From: Anaerotignum faecicola
Lineage (GTDB): Bacteria > Bacillota > Clostridia > Lachnospirales > Anaerotignaceae
Direction of reading: 5' to 3'
NCBI GenBank assembly: GCA_024460105.1
Contig: JANFXS010000001.1
Location: 62,001 to 126,000, forward strand
Length of the DNA stretch: 64,000 bases
Shown here: in pieces, positions 8,593 through 17,195 of the stretch
Numbering within the stretch: position 1 is the first letter of the stretch
Layout: every line of letters begins with the position of its first letter
Position numbers and translations under genes: made by a program
Notes under the pieces: model-generated
Database searches by the model: none
The model's input: only the letters and a program-made list of their open reading frames with translations
What the model was told of the DNA's origin: nothing

Positions 8593-9084
8593 CTATATCC
8601 TTTTGTAAGTTATAAACCTAAAGCCTAAACCATTATATTCCTTTAATTCGCTTTCACTTTCAACTTTCCACTCCGGAAGTTCGTCAAGGTTGTCAATAAA
8701 TGTGTCGGCTTCTTCAAACGTTTTATAAATTTTTGTTATATAAGCCGTGTCGCAATATTTAAGCATCTGCCTGTAAACAGTTCCCCCGCCTACCACAAAC
8801 ACTTTTTTGTCTTTGTAATTTTCCGCAATATCAACGGCCTCTTCAATGCTGTGGCAGATTACAGCCCCGCTTTCTTCAAAATTTTTATCTTTTGTTATAA
8901 CTATATTTATCCTATTTTTAAGCGGTTTGCCGTTTGGAAATGAAAGCAGGGTTTTCCTGCCCATAATTATAACGGAATCCTGAGTCGTTTCCCTGAAAAA
9001 TTTCATATCTTCAGGCAGATCGGTCAAAAGCCCGCCGTCTATGCCTATGGCCCACCTTTCGTCAACCGCTACAATCTGTATCAT
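8593..9084 (-). CDS. dfrA: dihydrofolate reductase
   Basis: A 163-residue DHFR that reduces dihydrofolate with NADPH to regenerate tetrahydrofolate after thymidylate synthesis. It begins MIQIVAVDERWAIGIDGGLL and carries the substrate-binding acidic residue in LPEDMKFF, the NADPH motif IMGRKTLLSFPNGKPL and VVGGGTVYRQML. The tryptophan usually found before the acidic helix (LWxxPED) is replaced by LLTDLPED. AGGAGGG precedes the ATG. It lies 11 bases after thyA, matching their linked reactions. Confidence 0.95.
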   Translation of the reverse strand: MIQIVAVDERWAIGIDGGLLTDLPEDMKFFRETTQDSVIIMGRKTLLSFPNGKPLKNRINIVITKDKNFEESGAVICHSIEEAVDIAENYKDKKVFVVGGGTVYRQMLKYCDTAYITKIYKTFEEADTFIDNLDELPEWKVESESELKEYNGLGFRFITYKRI

Positions 9085-9095
9085 AAAAAGCCCTC

Positions 9096-9926
9096 CTATA
9101 TGGCAACCGGTATTTTCCCTAAGCTTTTGCCGTAATTGTAGTCTGTAATTTCAAAATCGTCAACCGTAAAATCATAAAAATTTTTAATTTCCTTATTCAT
9201 TTTGAATTTAGGAGCAGGCAACGGTTCACGGCTTATAAGCTCCTTAACCATTTCAATATGCCTGTCATATATATGCATATCGCTTATAACATGGACAAGT
9301 TCCCCTACTTCAAGGCCGCTGACTTGGGCAAACATATGAACAAGCACAGAATACTGAACGACATTCCAGTTATTTGCCATCAGCGTATCCTGGCTGCGTT
9401 GGTTCAGTATAGCGTTCAGCTTATTTCCCGTTACATTAAAAGTCATACTGTATGCGCACGGATAAAGGTTCATCTCATGCAGATCCTGGAAGTTATAGAT
9501 ATTTGTCATTATCCTCCTGCTGTATGGGTTGTTTTTAAGGTCGTAAAGAACCCTGTCAACTTGATCAAATTCCCCCTCGGCATATTTATGTTTAACTCCC
9601 AGCTGATAACCGTATGCTTTTCCAATTGTGCCGTCCGGGCCAACCCATTCATCCCAGATGTGGCTGTTAAGCTCTGAAACTTTGTTGCTTTTTTTCTGCC
9701 AAATCCACAGCAGTTCATCTATAGCGGCTTTCCAATTTGTATATCTAAGGGTTGTAATAGGAAATTCTTTTGAAAGGTCATATCTGTTGACCACTCCGAA
9801 ACGCTTAATTGTATATGCCGGCGTACCGTCCTCCCACACGGGGCGTACTTTTTCATTTTCCGTTGAATAGCCGTTTTCAATTATGTCCCTACAGTTTTCA
9901 ATAAATATTTTATCAGCTGTGCTCAT
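9096..9926 (-). CDS. thyA: thymidylate synthase
   Basis: A 276-residue folate-dependent thymidylate synthase, converting dUMP to dTMP with methylene-THF. The nucleophile is Cys157 in NLYPCAYS, and the phosphate-binding arginines (NPYSRRIM) and QRSQDTLMANN are visible. The ATG at 9926 follows GGAGGTATTGCG; nine codons upstream are open but lack a binding site. The active-site surroundings (PCAYS, MANNWNVVQYS) differ from the common PCH and LPFNIASY forms, placing it in a divergent ThyA branch. dfrA is directly downstream. Confidence 0.95.
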   Translation of the reverse strand: MSTADKIFIENCRDIIENGYSTENEKVRPVWEDGTPAYTIKRFGVVNRYDLSKEFPITTLRYTNWKAAIDELLWIWQKKSNKVSELNSHIWDEWVGPDGTIGKAYGYQLGVKHKYAEGEFDQVDRVLYDLKNNPYSRRIMTNIYNFQDLHEMNLYPCAYSMTFNVTGNKLNAILNQRSQDTLMANNWNVVQYSVLVHMFAQVSGLEVGELVHVISDMHIYDRHIEMVKELISREPLPAPKFKMNKEIKNFYDFTVDDFEITDYNYGKSLGKIPVAI

Positions 9927-10009
9927 CGCAATACCTCCAATTAGGAACCTCAATAAATTTTAAAGGATTTGCCCGTATTTTACGGCAATTTCAAACATGC
10001 AACGCCGAA

Positions 10010-10609
10010 TTACATTTCTCGGCGGCCTTCAAGAGCCCTCGATAAAGTAACCTCGTCGATATATTCCAAATCCCCGCCTACGGGAACGCCGTTTGCAATC
10101 CTCGTAACTTTAACTCCCAAGGGCTTCAAAAGCTTGTTTATATACATTGCCGTAGCTTCGCCCTCAACATTCGGATTTGTGGCAATTATAACTTCATCTG
10201 TATCCTCTTTTCCAACCCTTTCCAAAAGCTCTTTTATTTTAATATCCTGCGGTCCTATTCCAAGCATAGGAGAAATTGCGCCGTGAAGCACATGATAAAC
10301 TCCGTTAAACTCCCTTGTTTTTTCATACGCCGCCATATCCCGCGGATCTTCCACTACCATTATTATTTTATGGTTTCGTTTTGGATTATCGCAAATATAG
10401 CACGGATCATCGTCAGTAAGGTTGCAGCAAACCGAACAATATTTAATGTTTTCCTTTGCGTCCCTAATCGCTTCGGAAAGCGCATACGCCTTTTCCTTAG
10501 GCATATTTATTATATAAAACGCAAGCCTCTGCGCGCTTTTGCCGCCTATACCGGGCAGTCCGGAAAGCTCCTCAATCAGCCTTGTTATAGGATTGCCGTA
10601 AAAATTCAT
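10010..10609 (-). CDS. recR: recombination mediator protein RecR
   Basis: A 199-residue RecR, which acts with RecF and RecO to load RecA at gaps. It shows the helix-hairpin-helix [16 protein letters not shown] (residues about 16-31), a four-cysteine zinc finger ([16 protein letters not shown]), the TOPRIM domain ([30 protein letters not shown]) and the C-terminal Walker-B-like tail [12 protein letters not shown]. It follows ybaB by 18 bases, in the conserved dnaX-ybaB-recR order. Confidence 0.97.
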   Translation of the reverse strand: MNFYGNPITRLIEELSGLPGIGGKSAQRLAFYIINMPKEKAYALSEAIRDAKENIKYCSVCCNLTDDDPCYICDNPKRNHKIIMVVEDPRDMAAYEKTREFNGVYHVLHGAISPMLGIGPQDIKIKELLERVGKEDTDEVIIATNPNVEGEATAMYINKLLKPLGVKVTRIANGVPVGGDLEYIDEVTLSRALEGRREM

Positions 10610-10627
10610 TGCTTATTCCCCTTTTAA

Positions 10628-10969
10628 TCAGAACATACCGTTTCCAATGCCGCCTGTGATTTTTCCGATTGTGCTGTTTGCAAGTTCGTCAGCCTGGCGT
10701 ATAGCCTCGTTAACGGCAGAAATCATTAAATCTTCAAGCATTTCCACATCATCCGGATCAACTACTTCCGGATTTATTTTTATGGACTGTATTTCTTTTT
10801 TACCAGTAATAACAATTTTAACAGCCCCGCCGCCCGATGTCGTTTCTATAGTTTTTTCGGATAATGAAGCCTGAGCCTCCTCCATTTGTTTCTGCATTTT
10901 CTGGGCCTGTTTCATAAGATTATTCATGTTCATACCCATTCCCATACCGCCAAAACCGCCTTTTGCCAT
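10628..10969 (-). CDS. YbaB/EbfC nucleoid-associated protein
   Basis: A 113-residue DNA-binding protein of the YbaB/EbfC family. It has a glycine/methionine-rich N-terminus, a long helix MKQAQKMQKQMEEAQASL, the strand region VKIVITGKKEIQSIKINPEVV and the closing helix DLMISAVNEAIRQADE. AGGAGGAATTTGG gives a strong ribosome binding site. Its position between dnaX and recR is conserved across bacteria. Confidence 0.95.
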   Translation of the reverse strand: MAKGGFGGMGMGMNMNNLMKQAQKMQKQMEEAQASLSEKTIETTSGGGAVKIVITGKKEIQSIKINPEVVDPDDVEMLEDLMISAVNEAIRQADELANSTIGKITGGIGNGMF

Positions 10970-11000
10970 TCCAAATTCCTCCTGTTTTAAAATTTTAATA

Positions 11001-12581
11001 TTATTCGAAATCTAAATCCGGTATATAGCTTGACATAAGACTGTCAAATTCAGGATCGTTTCCTTCATCCGGTTCACCATATGTCATTCTTTCCCATGCT
11101 TCAAATTCCTCTTTAGTCGTTGTTTTTATGTCAAAATCTTTGCTGAGCTTCGTGTCAAAAGCCTCTTTGATTTTAGGCATACGTTCTTTAATAAGCTTTT
11201 CTATAGCCGAATTTGCACAAACTATTGTCACCCGTCCGTCTTCCATATATCCGGGAAAACATTCCTTTAGAAGTTCGGCAGTAATAACATTAAAGCCTGT
11301 TCTGATAGCTTCCCAGTTTTCTATCGCATTTTTAATATCTTCCGGGAGGGCTTTTGGCCTCTCCTTTTTAGGAACTTCTTTTTTTACTTCACCTTTTTTT
11401 ACCCCATCCGAACTGACTGCAAAATTTCCGCTTTTGATCTGCCTTTCAAGCCTGGCGATTTTTGCCGCAAGCCCGGACAAATCCACCGCTTCATTTACAG
11501 CGGCAAGCTTTATAATTTCAACTTCCAAAAGTACCCGTGGATTGGATGAATAACGCATTTCCTGCTGTAATGATGAAAAAACTTTAATAAGTTCTATAAG
11601 TTCGGCGGAAGAAACGCGCTGCGCCTGCTCTTTTAATTTTATTGTATTTTCCTCAAGCATGTCAAGCACAGCATCCGGCTCATCAACAGTAAGCGCAATA
11701 AGAAGGTTCCTTAAATGGACAATATAACTTTCGTTAAACTGCTTTATGTCCCTTCCGGCATTAATAACGTCGTCGATTATGTCCATAGCCTTAGAAATGT
11801 TCTTATTGATAATTGCATCCGTTATCTCGAAAAATACGGAATTATCTACCGCACCTGTAACGTCCAGCACTTTCCCGAGAGTAATTTTTTCATTAAAATA
11901 GAACGCCATACATTGATCAAGTATGCTAAGACTGTCACGCATAGAACCGTCGGCAAGTACGGCTATATAATGCAAAGCGTCGCTGTCAACTTCCGCATTT
12001 TCGCTTTCAATATATTTTTTAAGCGTTGCCGCAATCTCCCCTGTCGTAATGCGCCTGAAATCAAACCGTTGGCACCGCGAATGTATCGTTGCCGGGACCT
12101 TTTGCGGATCTGTCGTGGCAAGTATAAACACAACATGTTCCGGAGGTTCTTCAAGCGTTTTAAGCAGCGCGTTATATGCCCCCTGTGAAAGCATATGAAC
12201 CTCGTCGATTATATAAACCTTAAATTTTCCTTCCGTGGGAGGATATTTAACTTCCTCCCGGATTTCCCTTATGTTATCAACGCCGTTATTTGACGCCGCG
12301 TCTATTTCAATAACATTCACACTGCGACCCTCGTCAATAGCCCGGCACATTTCGCATGTACCGCAAGGCTCGCCGTTTTCCGGGCTAAGACAGTTTATTG
12401 CCTTTGCAAATATTTTAGCGGTAGAAGTTTTGCCCGTTCCTCTCGTGCCGCAAAAAAGGTATGCGTGCGAAACTCTTTTGGAGGCTATTTGATTTTTGAG
12501 CGAACGCACAATATGTTCCTGCCCGACAACACCGCTGAACGTTCCCGGCCTGAATTTCCTATATAAAGCCGTATATGACAT
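11001..12581 (-). CDS. dnaX: DNA polymerase III subunits gamma/tau
   Basis: A 526-residue clamp-loader ATPase. It has Walker A GTRGTGKTSTAKI, a cysteine zinc module (CLSPENGEPCGTCEMC), Walker B YIIDEVHMLS and the SRC motif HSRCQRFDFRR, then a charged tau-like C-terminal part with KEVPKKERPK that ends acidic. No internal frameshift signal was obvious, so whether a short gamma form is made is unknown. AGAGGTG precedes the ATG. It heads dnaX-ybaB-recR, with SRP RNA and tadA upstream, a classic Firmicute arrangement. Confidence 0.97.
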   Translation of the reverse strand: MSYTALYRKFRPGTFSGVVGQEHIVRSLKNQIASKRVSHAYLFCGTRGTGKTSTAKIFAKAINCLSPENGEPCGTCEMCRAIDEGRSVNVIEIDAASNNGVDNIREIREEVKYPPTEGKFKVYIIDEVHMLSQGAYNALLKTLEEPPEHVVFILATTDPQKVPATIHSRCQRFDFRRITTGEIAATLKKYIESENAEVDSDALHYIAVLADGSMRDSLSILDQCMAFYFNEKITLGKVLDVTGAVDNSVFFEITDAIINKNISKAMDIIDDVINAGRDIKQFNESYIVHLRNLLIALTVDEPDAVLDMLEENTIKLKEQAQRVSSAELIELIKVFSSLQQEMRYSSNPRVLLEVEIIKLAAVNEAVDLSGLAAKIARLERQIKSGNFAVSSDGVKKGEVKKEVPKKERPKALPEDIKNAIENWEAIRTGFNVITAELLKECFPGYMEDGRVTIVCANSAIEKLIKERMPKIKEAFDTKLSKDFDIKTTTKEEFEAWERMTYGEPDEGNDPEFDSLMSSYIPDLDFE

Positions 12582-12601
12582 AACAACACCTCTAAAACAA
12601 T

Positions 12602-12637
12602 ATAAAAGAAAAGCGCACAGCCAATATATCTGTGCGC
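12602..12637 (-). terminator. terminator between SRP RNA and dnaX
   Basis: GCGCACAG and CTGTGCGC form an 8-bp stem over a 9-base loop. On the minus strand TTTTCTTTTAT follows. It would end the SRP RNA transcript about 160 bases after its mature 3' end. Confidence 0.8.
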
Positions 12638-12798
12638 CCGCATGTCTAAACTATAATAACTCCGCTACACGAAATTACTAAGAACAGAAGGCGTTTATAA
12701 ACGCGTTTTCGGCAAATAGAAAAAATTCTGTTTACCGAAAATAAAGAAATAAAAGTCAAAACAAAAGTATATTTCTTTTCATCCGTTAAATATATGAA

Positions 12799-13066
12799 TC
12801 CGTGCGTCTGCTTTCGACACTTTTTCCCTAAGCGTTACCTTTGTCCTTAGCTCGAACCAAGCTACCTTGCGGCACACAGAAGTGGTTACTTAGTGCTGCT
12901 TCCTTCCGGATCTGACACGGTTCATAAGTTCCTGTTGCACAAGACTCAGTTGTCAACGCTCTCTTCAAAGGGCAGACCATAAAAAATCAGAGCCTGGAGC
13001 AGACGTCACCCCCACTATAGCGGGTTGTGGGTACAGGGAGCCGCTAATTCCCCGGCTAGCACGGAA
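12799..13066 (-). ncRNA. ffs: signal recognition particle RNA, large Bacillus type
   Basis: About 268 bases reading CCGTGCTAGCCGGGG at the 5' end and closing with GCACGG, which pairs with the 5' CCGTGC. The universally conserved domain IV is present: GTCAGATCCGGAAGGAAGC, with the GGAA tetraloop and the asymmetric loop that binds Ffh. The upstream CTTGTGCAACAGGAAC segment also fits. Length and Alu-like 5' domain match the large SRP RNA of Bacillus and Clostridium. Ends are judged by pairing and may be off by a few bases. Confidence 0.93.
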
Positions 13067-13099
13067 ATTTTATAACTATTTAATTGCCTATAAAACTCA

Positions 13100-13142
13100 A
13101 AATTTATTTATATATCATAAAAGCCTTTCTATAAATAAATTT
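13100..13142 (-). other. 13-bp hairpin in the SRP RNA leader
   Basis: AAATTTATTTATA and its exact complement flank a 17-base loop between the promoter and the mature 5' end. It is a possible processing signal for the precursor; in B. subtilis RNase III trims the SRP RNA precursor. Confidence 0.5.
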
Positions 13143-13155
13143 ACAACGCCTAGTT

Positions 13156-13184
13156 ATTATACATTCTTTGCCCTATAATGTCAA
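13156..13184 (-). promoter_or_regulatory. SRP RNA promoter
   Basis: On the minus strand TTGACA (13179-13184), 17 bases and TATAAT (13156-13161) match the sigma-A consensus exactly. The start should be near 13149, giving a leader of about 80 bases. Confidence 0.9.
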
Positions 13185-13211
13185 GTAATCTGTTTCCGCC
13201 AAAAAACGCCC

Positions 13212-13706
13212 TTATGAAAAAATTATGCTCCAGCTTTCAACAAGCCTGCTGAATGAATATGCGGCGTTTGCCGGGCTTGTTGACGGAAGCTTAAAAGCTT
13301 CGCGCCCGCCGGCTGAACTGTTTTTACAGTATTTTTCGTACAGCCTGTAAGCGGTTGATCCGTTTGCGAATATTTTTTCAATATTTGCCGTTTCAAGTAT
13401 AACTTCAAGGTTATTTGGAACGACATTTTTAATACTGCTGTCGCTTGAGCCTATTATGTCACATTCTGCAATTACATCCCATAAAGCAATCCTGTTTTCA
13501 ATAAGAAGCTTTTTCTTCCCTTCTATGGTTTCAGGCACAAAGCTCCCAGCCAAAGCGGCAATTACTTTCCAAAACCTGTTTTGCGGATGCCCATAGAAAA
13601 AATTGTTCTCCCTTGACTTGACTGAAGGCAAAGACCCAAGTATCAGGATTTTTGACTCACTGTTAAAAACAGGCGAAATTGTGTGCACAATCCGTGTGTA
13701 TTCCAC
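13212..13706 (-). CDS. DNA-deoxyinosine/uracil glycosylase, UDG superfamily
   Basis: A 164-residue base-excision repair enzyme of the uracil-DNA glycosylase superfamily, most like family 6 (hypoxanthine-DNA glycosylase). The first active-site motif is ILGSLPSVKSRENNFFYGHP followed by NRFW. The second is the LPSTSPANA segment near the C-terminus. The family removes deaminated adenine or uracil from DNA. The start is GTG with GGGGAGGGG ten bases upstream. The N at the second motif and the strict SRE/NFFYGHPQN block support the assignment; the exact substrate is inferred. Confidence 0.85.
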   Translation of the reverse strand: MEYTRIVHTISPVFNSESKILILGSLPSVKSRENNFFYGHPQNRFWKVIAALAGSFVPETIEGKKKLLIENRIALWDVIAECDIIGSSDSSIKNVVPNNLEVILETANIEKIFANGSTAYRLYEKYCKNSSAGGREAFKLPSTSPANAAYSFSRLVESWSIIFS

Positions 13707-13751
13707 TTAGGCATCCCCTCCCCCATTCACAATTTATGCCTGACAATACCT

Positions 13752-13928
13752 TTACTTGTCTTCATCAATATTGTTGATTATAAAAGCAGAAGCGGCTGAT
13801 AAAAGCAAAAGTGAAGCCTTAAGCATACTTTTTTTCTTAAATCCGGAAATAAGGAAAATACAAAACGACGCCACTAATGTAAATATTCCCATAGCCGAAC
13901 AAAAACTACTGCATATACACCTTTTCAT
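13752..13928 (-). CDS. 58-residue small membrane protein
   Basis: A short open frame not overlapping any other gene, between tadA and the DNA glycosylase. GGGTGG lies 6-7 bases before the ATG. The product begins MKRCICSSFC, has a hydrophobic segment (MGIFTLVASFCIFLISGF, residues 13-30), a KKK turn, and a second segment (LLLLSAASAFIINN), ending in acidic IDEDK. That predicts two membrane helices. I do not recognise a family. It fills the gap exactly and shares the strand of its neighbours, which supports it being real. Confidence 0.6.
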   Translation of the reverse strand: MKRCICSSFCSAMGIFTLVASFCIFLISGFKKKSMLKASLLLLSAASAFIINNIDEDK

Positions 13929-13949
13929 TTAAACCACCCTTTCAAAAAA

Positions 13950-14411
13950 TTATCCCAGCCTCTTTTTTCTCATATTTTTAAAAAACTCTTTCATAAGGCT
14001 GCTACATTCCTCTTTTAAAACATCGGAAATGACCTCAGCCCGATGATTAAGCTTTTCCTGCTGCATCAAATTCAAAACCGAACCGCAGCACCCTGCTTTA
14101 ACATTTTCAGTGCCAAATACAACAGTAGGAATCCTTGCCTGAACAATAGCACCGGCACACATCGGACACGGCTCAACGGTTACATAAATTGTACAATTCT
14201 CTATACGCCAATCCCCAATATATTTTGCCGCTTCATTTATAGCAATTATTTCAGCATGACAAAGCGGGTTTTTTTCGCTGTTGCGCCTGTTATATCCACG
14301 TCCGATTATTTTGCCGTCCTGCACAATAACCGCTCCGATAGGCGTTTCATCAAGTTCAAAAGCTTTCTTGGCCTCATTTACAGCTTCACGCATATATATT
14401 TCATGTTCCAT
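13950..14411 (-). CDS. tadA: tRNA-specific adenosine deaminase
   Basis: A 153-residue zinc deaminase that converts A34 to inosine in tRNA-Arg(ACG). The catalytic HAEIIAINEA (His and Glu) and PCPMCAGAIV (two zinc cysteines) motifs are present, and it begins MEHEIYMREAVNEAKKAF. GTAGGAG precedes the ATG. It lies 12 bases after the lipoprotein gene and upstream of SRP RNA and dnaX, the usual Firmicute neighbourhood. Confidence 0.96.
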   Translation of the reverse strand: MEHEIYMREAVNEAKKAFELDETPIGAVIVQDGKIIGRGYNRRNSEKNPLCHAEIIAINEAAKYIGDWRIENCTIYVTVEPCPMCAGAIVQARIPTVVFGTENVKAGCCGSVLNLMQQEKLNHRAEVISDVLKEECSSLMKEFFKNMRKKRLG

Positions 14412-14423
14412 GTTTAAATTCTC

Positions 14424-15764
14424 CTACTTTGCAATAAACAGTGTTTTTTCAGGATTTTCAGCCCCTTCAACCTTAATATAATCGGCTTTTCCATCGTCAT
14501 TAAAGTCTCCAACATAAAACATATCTCCGTAATTTATATCTTCATTTTTAGATACAAGCCCATTTATTGAAAGAGTATACCTTATTGCCGTTCCCGTGTT
14601 ATCTGCAATATATATTTCTTCCGCATTGTCGCCGTTTGTATCACCGGTGTATATGTATCCATAAAAACTGTCTACGGATATGTTTGTTCTCCATATACAA
14701 ATAAAGTTATGATCATCCTCTCTATAGATAAACAAGTCTTTGCCGTCTGTCAATATAAACTCGCTCACACCGTCCATATCAAGATCCGCTTCTTTAAACG
14801 CTGTGGCCTGCACATTTATATTATAACTTATACTGCTAGTCCAATCTCCATTGCCGTTTTCAGTATAGAATTCACCGCTGGAATCGTTTATCAGCAGAAG
14901 GCCGTTTTTAAATGATGATATGCATGTATACGAATCTTTTGTTAACGGCAGCTCTTTATTTGTAATATTATAATTTTCATCAAGAAAAATAACCTTCTCG
15001 GAAATAACTCTTGCAGTTCCGCCTTCAACCTGGTTTTCAACAACAGCACCAAGCATTACGGCTATTTTATTCCCATCATAGAATGTTGCCGATACGGCGG
15101 CCATCCCCATTGTCGAAGGAAAATTTGACGTGCGCATTAAAGTAAAAGCATTATTTCTGAAACGATACACCATAAGTTTTCCTTCGGCAATATTTAAGTA
15201 TACTTTATTCCCACGGCTGTCAACCCCTTCCGACATAAAACCGTCAGGCAGGTTCCATGAATTGTTCTTTGTGTATTCTATTTCAGGCAGATCCGATTCA
15301 TAATTTAAAAATTCCGTTCCTTTTGCAAAAACATTCCTCGTATCAAAACCATATGCACTTGCCGGGTTTCCTTCGGCAGAATAATACATACCCGCCAAAT
15401 CGTCCCTGATAAAATAGAAATATGCCGTTCCCGCTTTGTTGCCGTTAAAATGTATTAAATCAACCGTATATAAAACAGCTTTTTTTCCGCTGCTGGAACT
15501 CAATTCCATACCGTTTTCCCTCACAGCGTCAAACATCGCTTTCGTGCTGTCATTTTCTTGAGGTACAGTGCTTTCAAAATATGCAAAACTGCTTTCATCA
15601 TAATACCAATAATAGCTCTTTAAAGTTTCATCAATAATATTTTTATATTCCTGCTGTTGTTCAGTTTCAAGGACAAAACGTTCTTCCTGTTCGGCATTAC
15701 TTCCGGAAGAACACCCTGAAAGTATAAATGCGGCAAGAGCAAGCAGTAGAATAAGCTTTTTCAT
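14424..15764 (-). CDS. lipoprotein with FG-GAP/VCBS-like repeats
   Basis: A 446-residue exported protein. The N-terminus MKKLILLLALAAFILSGCSS is a lipoprotein signal peptide with lipobox LSGC. Near the C-terminus there are three Asp/Asn-rich turns that resemble calcium-binding FG-GAP repeats: EADLDMDGVSEFILTDG, GDTNGDNAEEIYIADN and GDFNDDGKADYIK, suggesting a beta-propeller. The middle is beta-rich with no motif I recognise. It precedes tadA by 12 bases in the same direction. Function unknown; a surface sensor or scaffold is possible. Confidence 0.75.
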   Translation of the reverse strand: MKKLILLLALAAFILSGCSSGSNAEQEERFVLETEQQQEYKNIIDETLKSYYWYYDESSFAYFESTVPQENDSTKAMFDAVRENGMELSSSSGKKAVLYTVDLIHFNGNKAGTAYFYFIRDDLAGMYYSAEGNPASAYGFDTRNVFAKGTEFLNYESDLPEIEYTKNNSWNLPDGFMSEGVDSRGNKVYLNIAEGKLMVYRFRNNAFTLMRTSNFPSTMGMAAVSATFYDGNKIAVMLGAVVENQVEGGTARVISEKVIFLDENYNITNKELPLTKDSYTCISSFKNGLLLINDSSGEFYTENGNGDWTSSISYNINVQATAFKEADLDMDGVSEFILTDGKDLFIYREDDHNFICIWRTNISVDSFYGYIYTGDTNGDNAEEIYIADNTGTAIRYTLSINGLVSKNEDINYGDMFYVGDFNDDGKADYIKVEGAENPEKTLFIAK

Positions 15765-15861
15765 ATCAACACAGTCCTCTTCAAGAAAATATAAATCCTA
15801 AATTTTAATGAATACATGTCGATTATACCATAAAACTGTTAAAATAAAAATATTTTTATTT

Positions 15862-15893
15862 TACAAAAAAAGAGCACAGATCTCTCTGTGCCC
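15862..15893 (-). terminator. terminator of dctQM
   Basis: GCACAGA and TCTGTGC form a 7-bp stem with a 4-base loop. The minus strand continues with TCTTTTTTTG. It lies just after the dctM stop. Confidence 0.82.
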
Positions 15894-15908
15894 TTTGAAC
15901 AAGCAAAT

Positions 15909-17195
15909 TTACGCAATTCCCATAAGCATCGGGATACCCATCGAAATAGGCTCGATGTAAGTAACAAGTAAAAGCGCGATAATATTTGCAATAAGAAGCC
16001 AAACAATAGCTTTTGTAATCTGTTCAACAGATACTTTAGCAATACCGCAGGCAACAAACAAGTTAACGCCAAGCGGAGGCGTTGACATACCGATTGCAAG
16101 GTTAACAACCATGATGATACCGAAATGTACAGGGTTAACGCCAAGCTGTGTAACGATTGGTAAGAAAATAGGCGTAAGGATGATGATAGCCGCCGTTGTT
16201 TCCATAAGACATCCAACAATAAGAAGAAGGATGTTGATAAGCAGAAGTATAACAATCTTGTTGCTTGAAATTGAAATCATAGCTGCCGCAATAACATCCG
16301 GAATCCTTTCAGATGTAAGTATCCAGCCGAAACTTGCAGCCGTTGCAATAATCATCATAACCATTGCTGTGCTCTTACCTGCTGACATAAAAAGTCCAGG
16401 TATTTTTTTGATGTCCATTTCCCTGTAAATAACAAGGCCTACAACAAAACCGTAAACAACAGAAACAGCCGCTGCCTCTGTCGGTGTGAAAATACCGCCG
16501 TAAATACCGCCAAGTATAATAACAGGCATCAAAAGCGCCCAAAAAGCTTCAATAAATTTTTTACCTACGTTTGCCAATGAGAACTTTGTGGCATTAGCTT
16601 TGCCATATCCACGTTTTTTAGCAGTTACATAGCAAACGATCATAAGAGAAATACCTACAAGTATACCAGGGCCGAAACCAGCGGCGAATAATGTTGAAAT
16701 AGAAACCGAACCAACAACACCGAAGTTAACCATAGGTATAGAAGGAGGAATGATAACGCCGATAGCGCCGGCAACAGCCATAACGGCAGCCGCAAAAGCC
16801 TTGTCATAGCCTGCCTCTTCCATAGCAGGTATAAGGATACCGCCGATAGCGGCAACAGTAGCCGGGCCTGAACCTGAAATAGCGGCGAAGAACATACATG
16901 TCAAAACGCCAACCATTGCAAGTCCGCCTGTTAAGCTTCCTAAAAGAGAATCACAGAAGTTGATAAGCCTCCTTGAAATACCGCCTGTTTCCATAAGGTT
17001 ACCTGCAATCATGAAAAGAGGAACCGCAAGAATAGGGAAAGAGTCAACTGCCGTAAATAACCTCTGCACAACAACAATGAGAGGCGTATTGCTTCCTAAA
17101 GTAAGCGCAATAAAACTTGATGCGGCCAATACTGCCCAAATCGGAAAACCTAAAATAGCCGTTATAGCGAAGGTAACAAATAAGTATGTAGCCAT
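15909..17195 (-). CDS. dctM: TRAP transporter large permease (DctM)
   Basis: A 428-residue integral membrane protein with about a dozen hydrophobic helices, the main translocating subunit of a tripartite ATP-independent periplasmic transporter, driven by a sodium or proton gradient. Typical segments are FPIWAVLAASSFIAL, FFAAISGSGPATVAAIG, VIIPPSIPMVNFG and GVNLFVACGIAKV. Its ATG overlaps the dctQ stop by one base (TAATG), so the two are translationally coupled. Substrate cannot be told from sequence; C4-dicarboxylates or sugar acids are typical. Confidence 0.94.
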   Translation of the reverse strand: MATYLFVTFAITAILGFPIWAVLAASSFIALTLGSNTPLIVVVQRLFTAVDSFPILAVPLFMIAGNLMETGGISRRLINFCDSLLGSLTGGLAMVGVLTCMFFAAISGSGPATVAAIGGILIPAMEEAGYDKAFAAAVMAVAGAIGVIIPPSIPMVNFGVVGSVSISTLFAAGFGPGILVGISLMIVCYVTAKKRGYGKANATKFSLANVGKKFIEAFWALLMPVIILGGIYGGIFTPTEAAAVSVVYGFVVGLVIYREMDIKKIPGLFMSAGKSTAMVMMIIATAASFGWILTSERIPDVIAAAMISISSNKIVILLLINILLLIVGCLMETTAAIIILTPIFLPIVTQLGVNPVHFGIIMVVNLAIGMSTPPLGVNLFVACGIAKVSVEQITKAIVWLLIANIIALLLVTYIEPISMGIPMLMGIA

